40,084 nt of DNA from Opitutia bacterium (lineage in GTDB: Bacteria; Verrucomicrobiota; Verrucomicrobiia; Opitutales; Opitutaceae): NCBI GenBank assembly GCA_947475065.1, contig CANJLB010000027.1, positions 1 through 40,084 on the forward strand, given 5' to 3'. Below the pieces are notes generated by a model. That model worked only from the letters and a program-made list of their open reading frames with translations. It did no database searches and was not told the DNA's origin. The translations under genes and the position numbers were made by a program. The first letter of the stretch is position 1. The number at the start of each line of letters is the position of its first letter. Below, one piece after another: positions 37,797 to 40,084 of this stretch.

Positions 37797-38793
37797 CGCC
37801 TTAACGAAACCCATTGCCAAGCTGCTCGATGCGAGCGTTTCGCTCTTTCCGAACGTTGCCCTACCCGACAACGTGCAAAAAACCACGGTGCGGGAGGTTT
37901 TGCGGGACATCGCCAGCGACAAGTATCGGCCACAGATCGAGGCGGTTCGCAAGGCCTACGCTTCACCCGCTGGAAAGGAGGCTGCCGACAGGTTGAAGAA
38001 ACGCACGCTGCCCGCTATCGCGTTCTCCGGCACATTCCAGCGCCGGGAGAATGCGGCCCTCGTGCTGCCCTCCGGTCTGCTCGGCCTGGACTTCGACGCG
38101 CTTTGCGACCGCTTGCTTGAGGCACGGCGGACGCTGCAAGCCGACTCCCATGTCATCTCGGTCAACGCCTCGCCGTCCGGCACCGGCCTGAAAGTGCTCG
38201 TGCCGTGCAACGCGACGGACAACGCATCGAACCATGCCTGCTTCAAGGTGGCTGCCGAGTATTTTGCCCAGCTTGGCCTCGTGGCCGATCCGGCCTGCAA
38301 GGATGTCTCGCGCCTCTGCTTCGTCTCTTGGGACCCGGACTGCTGGATCGCGGGAGGGGAAGGGGGGCGGCGCGCGGTAGCCCTTTTCACTGCACCTCTA
38401 ACTGCAATCTGCAATCCTGCACCCTGCACACTACAATCTACACTCTACACTACAGCGGGGAAGGATGAGCGCGTTTTGCTCGCCCGTGCTCGGGCCGGTG
38501 CCAAACGCTATCGCAATGGCAATTTGCTGTTGTCAGTCGCACCCGACCTTGCGAACGAACTTGCGGCTAAGCTGCTCGCCGACGCCTACCGGAATGAAAT
38601 GCAATATTTCGGATCAGGCGCGCAGCGCACACGATGGGCGGACTGGCTGCCCCATGTCGCGGCGTTCGACGACGATGAGCTTAAGCATGGCGGAACGAAA
38701 GCGCGCGCGTTCACCGCCTATCGCCGGATAATTAACGGGATCAAGTTCGAACGGAGGAAGACGCCGTTTGAGAAGTTAATTGCCCCGGATTAA
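37786..38793 (+). CDS. VirE_N/BT4734-like primase-associated protein
   Basis: 335-aa protein, start at 37786 (MTTDALTKPIAKLLDASVSL). The N-terminal half matches the pattern of the BT4734-like/VirE N-terminal domain found before primase-helicase parts of mobile elements: TLPAIAFSGTFQRRENAALV, PSGLLGLDFDAL, SVNASPSGTGLKVLVP, KDVSRLCFVSWDPDCWI. The C-terminal part (about 230-335, NELAAKLLADAYRNEMQYFG, TAYRRIINGIKFERRKTPFE) is helical without a clear name. A low-complexity stretch around 38395-38460 (AICNPAPCTLQSTLYTT) of short CTGCA/CTACA repeats separates the halves and looks inserted. It probably acts in replication of a small integrated element. No integrase or helicase gene remains in the window, so the element is partial. 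Confidence 0.7.
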   Translation: MTTDALTKPIAKLLDASVSLFPNVALPDNVQKTTVREVLRDIASDKYRPQIEAVRKAYASPAGKEAADRLKKRTLPAIAFSGTFQRRENAALVLPSGLLGLDFDALCDRLLEARRTLQADSHVISVNASPSGTGLKVLVPCNATDNASNHACFKVAAEYFAQLGLVADPACKDVSRLCFVSWDPDCWIAGGEGGRRAVALFTAPLTAICNPAPCTLQSTLYTTAGKDERVLLARARAGAKRYRNGNLLLSVAPDLANELAAKLLADAYRNEMQYFGSGAQRTRWADWLPHVAAFDDDELKHGGTKARAFTAYRRIINGIKFERRKTPFEKLIAPD

Positions 38794-38862
38794 GTGCACA
38801 GGCAGAGGCTTCTCCACGGGGAGAGGGAGGACATACGGTGACGGCAGCAACCACAACTGCCC

Positions 38863-39093
38863 ATGAACGACCAACCTTCCGCCTCCCTGCCGACCGGCGC
38901 GACTGCTGACGCCGCCGCCGCCCGCAAATTTTCCAAGGCCCGCCCGCTCGCGGCGCGCTTCGGCCTCCACGCGAAGACCATTTTCCGCTGGGCCGACGCC
39001 GGCAAGATCCACCGCTTCAAGGTCAATGAGCGCGTCGTGCTCTTCGACGAGGCCGAGGTCCTCGCGTTCGTCGAGGCGGCCCGCGTGGCCTGA
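38863..39093 (+). CDS. Small helix-turn-helix protein, copy 2
   Basis: 76-aa paralogue of the protein at 37355-37579: start MNDQPSASLPTGATADAAAA, then KARPLAARFGLHAKTIFRWA, DAGKIHRFKVNERVVLFDEA, EVLAFVEAARVA. The HTH parts differ at only a handful of residues and the upstream ACTGCCCATGAA(C/T)GACCAACC is shared. It follows the primase-related gene by about 70 bp. After its stop no coiled-coil or primase copy follows, so it is either a duplicated regulator or the head of a second, degraded element of the same kind. Confidence 0.78.
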   Translation: MNDQPSASLPTGATADAAAARKFSKARPLAARFGLHAKTIFRWADAGKIHRFKVNERVVLFDEAEVLAFVEAARVA

Positions 39094-39447
39094 CACACTT
39101 TCTCCGGGGCGACCGCTTTTCTGCCCAGCCAGCCACCAAGTCGGAATGAAAAGCAGCGGCGACAGCCGCGCGGGTCGAGCTAAACCCTCCAGCCCGCAAG
39201 ACGGCACCGGTAAGCGGTCTCCGGCGTGCAATGCGCCCCCGTCAATCTGGCCCCCTGAACGATTCATCCAAACAGGGGTTAAAGTAGCGGGAGCGCCTGT
39301 GGCTCCGGTGAATGACTTTTGCCGCCCGCAAGGGCAACGCGGGCGACGAGCTGAACCAGCGCGGGCAAGTAAGGCTGGGAGTTGACAACAGGTGCATAGA
39401 TACCCCCGGCATAGGAGACTTCTAACGGGTCTTTCCTTGTGGGTGGT

Positions 39448-39790
39448 ATCACCCCAAACCCTGTTTTTATGAGCATCGCCAAAATAAAAACGGGTCACAC
39501 TGAGCGCGCGGCGCGCGGGGCGGGTTACGGGCGGCCTTCGGTTGGCGGGTTGTGGTTGGGATCACCCCAAACCCGATTTCTATGAGCAACGCCAAAATAA
39601 AACCCCTTACAAAGGCAAGGAGACGATGGCCGCGCTTGGCTGGCGTTGGGGTGTGAGCAAGGTCACGGCGGCATTGTGTGCGCGGCTATCTCGCGCCACC
39701 CCACGCCCGGCCCAGTATCCTTTTTCAGCGGCAAGCAATGGGGTGCTTGTCACCCCAAACCCGATTTCTATGAGCAACACCAAAATAAAA
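39448..39790. repeat. Three dispersed copies of a 42-bp motif
   Basis: Copies at about 39448-39490, 39561-39602 and 39750-39790 share CACCCCAAACCC, then a short GATTTCTATGAGCAACGCC-like core and CCAAAATAAAA. The second and third copies agree closely; the first is more diverged. Spacings are 113 and 189 bp, and the sequences between them are unrelated, so this is not a CRISPR array. Each core contains ATGAGCA, which could be a copied gene start. Confidence 0.7.
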
Positions 39791-40006
39791 CCTGTCCCCA
39801 AAATGGGCCGCTGAGCCGTCGTCGCCTGTCCCGCCACGGGTGTAGCGCGAGCCGGCGATGGCGCGGTGCGAACCCGATGAGATCGTGGCGGAGCAGGCGG
39901 CGGGCGCGTTCAGGGGAAGGCCATACCCTGCCCCGCAAACCGGCCTAAAGTCGCAAATCTCCCGCCGGACAGCCCATGGGCAATCCCCGCGCCCAGAGCC
40001 TCTAAA

Positions 40007-40038
40007 ACCGGAATGTAACCGGAATGTCAGTTTTGACA
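40007..40038. repeat. Tandem ACCGGAATGT plus palindrome
   Basis: ACCGGAATGT occurs at 40007-40016 and 40018-40027 (period 11), followed by TGTCA/TGACA (40025-40029 with 40034-40038). Such compact arrays are common at transposon ends or regulator binding sites; the window ends too soon to decide. Confidence 0.4.
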
Positions 40039-40084
40039 CCGAACAGATGGGGTCTTAAAATATTTCATATGTTGTTGTCAATGA

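Larger units (their letters stand above)
39094..40084. other. Repeat-rich tail without a clear gene
   Basis: Nearly 1 kb with no recognisable gene. Small open frames (for instance from ATG 39146, ending 39385) have no family features. The region holds three copies of a 42-bp repeat (39448-39790) and, near the right edge, a tandem ACCGGAATGT and the hairpin TGTCA/TGACA (40025-40038). It is probably the decayed end of the mobile module. Confidence 0.5.

Noticed and set aside
38740-38765. tRNA-like GTTCGAA string
   Set aside because: It lies inside the coding end of the primase-related gene and no acceptor or anticodon stem can be formed around it. No tRNA was found elsewhere in the window.
39448-39790. 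CRISPR array
   Set aside because: Only three repeats, unequal long spacers (about 70 and 147 bp) and no cas genes.
39858-40058. 66-aa frame near the right edge
   Set aside because: It runs through the tandem ACCGGAATGT repeat and palindrome and has no recognisable feature.

Overview
The window looks like a chromosomal piece of a GC-rich Gram-negative bacterium, most likely Verrucomicrobiota near Opitutaceae. This is an inference from gene content: a PEP-CTERM protein, many lipoboxes, an AURKAIP1/COX24-type mini ribosomal protein, LptF/G, a very large RCC1/CARDB surface protein and palindromic GTAG and GGGGTCATG repeats. No rRNA or tRNA marker is present to confirm it. Several AT-rich islands (about 2160-2520, 4400-4600, 35590-36085) stand out and mark acquired DNA or repeats.

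Layout. 1-2690: a mobile, rearranged left part. A REP-type HUH transposase sits in a cassette with about 23-bp inverted ends, abuts a truncated oppB, and is followed by a second cassette with the same kind of ends that carries only an AT-rich small membrane ORF. 2686-4314: an OppA-type lipoprotein left without its permease. 4405-4595: a MITE-like repeat, with an inverted relative at 34332-34733. 4647-16300 (minus): a tightly overlapping PilM-PilN-PilO-PilP-like-secretin operon that ends in a 2339-residue secreted RCC1/CARDB protein. 16491-21202 (minus): mini ribosomal protein, LPS-core-like glycosyltransferase, GAF/PAS/receiver-like protein and a 7TM-GAF histidine kinase. 21199-22717: a gene tail cut near an IS-end-like repeat, then rlmN.

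23177-25449: a DUF3494 (ice-binding-like) PEP-CTERM protein, two gene heads fused tail to tail by a rearrangement, a 41-aa membrane protein and a YciF-type ferritin-like protein. 25657-34330: SMP-30/gluconolactonase, LptF/G permease, an unusual GH20-like enzyme, RecD2 helicase, a KPVIYLYP-family protein with a pilin-like membrane segment, and CysH. 34332-36363: repeat, RibD/DHFR-like reductase, AT-rich lipoprotein, REP pair. 36364-37299: GDP-L-fucose synthase. 37355-40084: a degraded mobile module with two near-identical HTH proteins around a VirE_N/BT4734-like primase-related gene, then about 1 kb of repeats.

The most interesting unit is the envelope machine. PilM/N/O/P-like proteins would form the cytoplasmic-inner-membrane-periplasm alignment complex and the secretin the outer-membrane pore. 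The giant beta-propeller/CARDB protein, last in the same transcription unit with its own ribosome site, is a good candidate for its exported substrate or pilus-associated adhesin (an analogue, not a recognisable homologue, of PilY1). No pilins, motor ATPases or platform protein lie in the window, so the type (type IV pilus or type II-like secretion) is open. A second theme is repeat-driven rearrangement: RAYT-type REPs, GTAG-headed hairpins, a MITE pair and IS-end-like remnants mark most of the broken genes.
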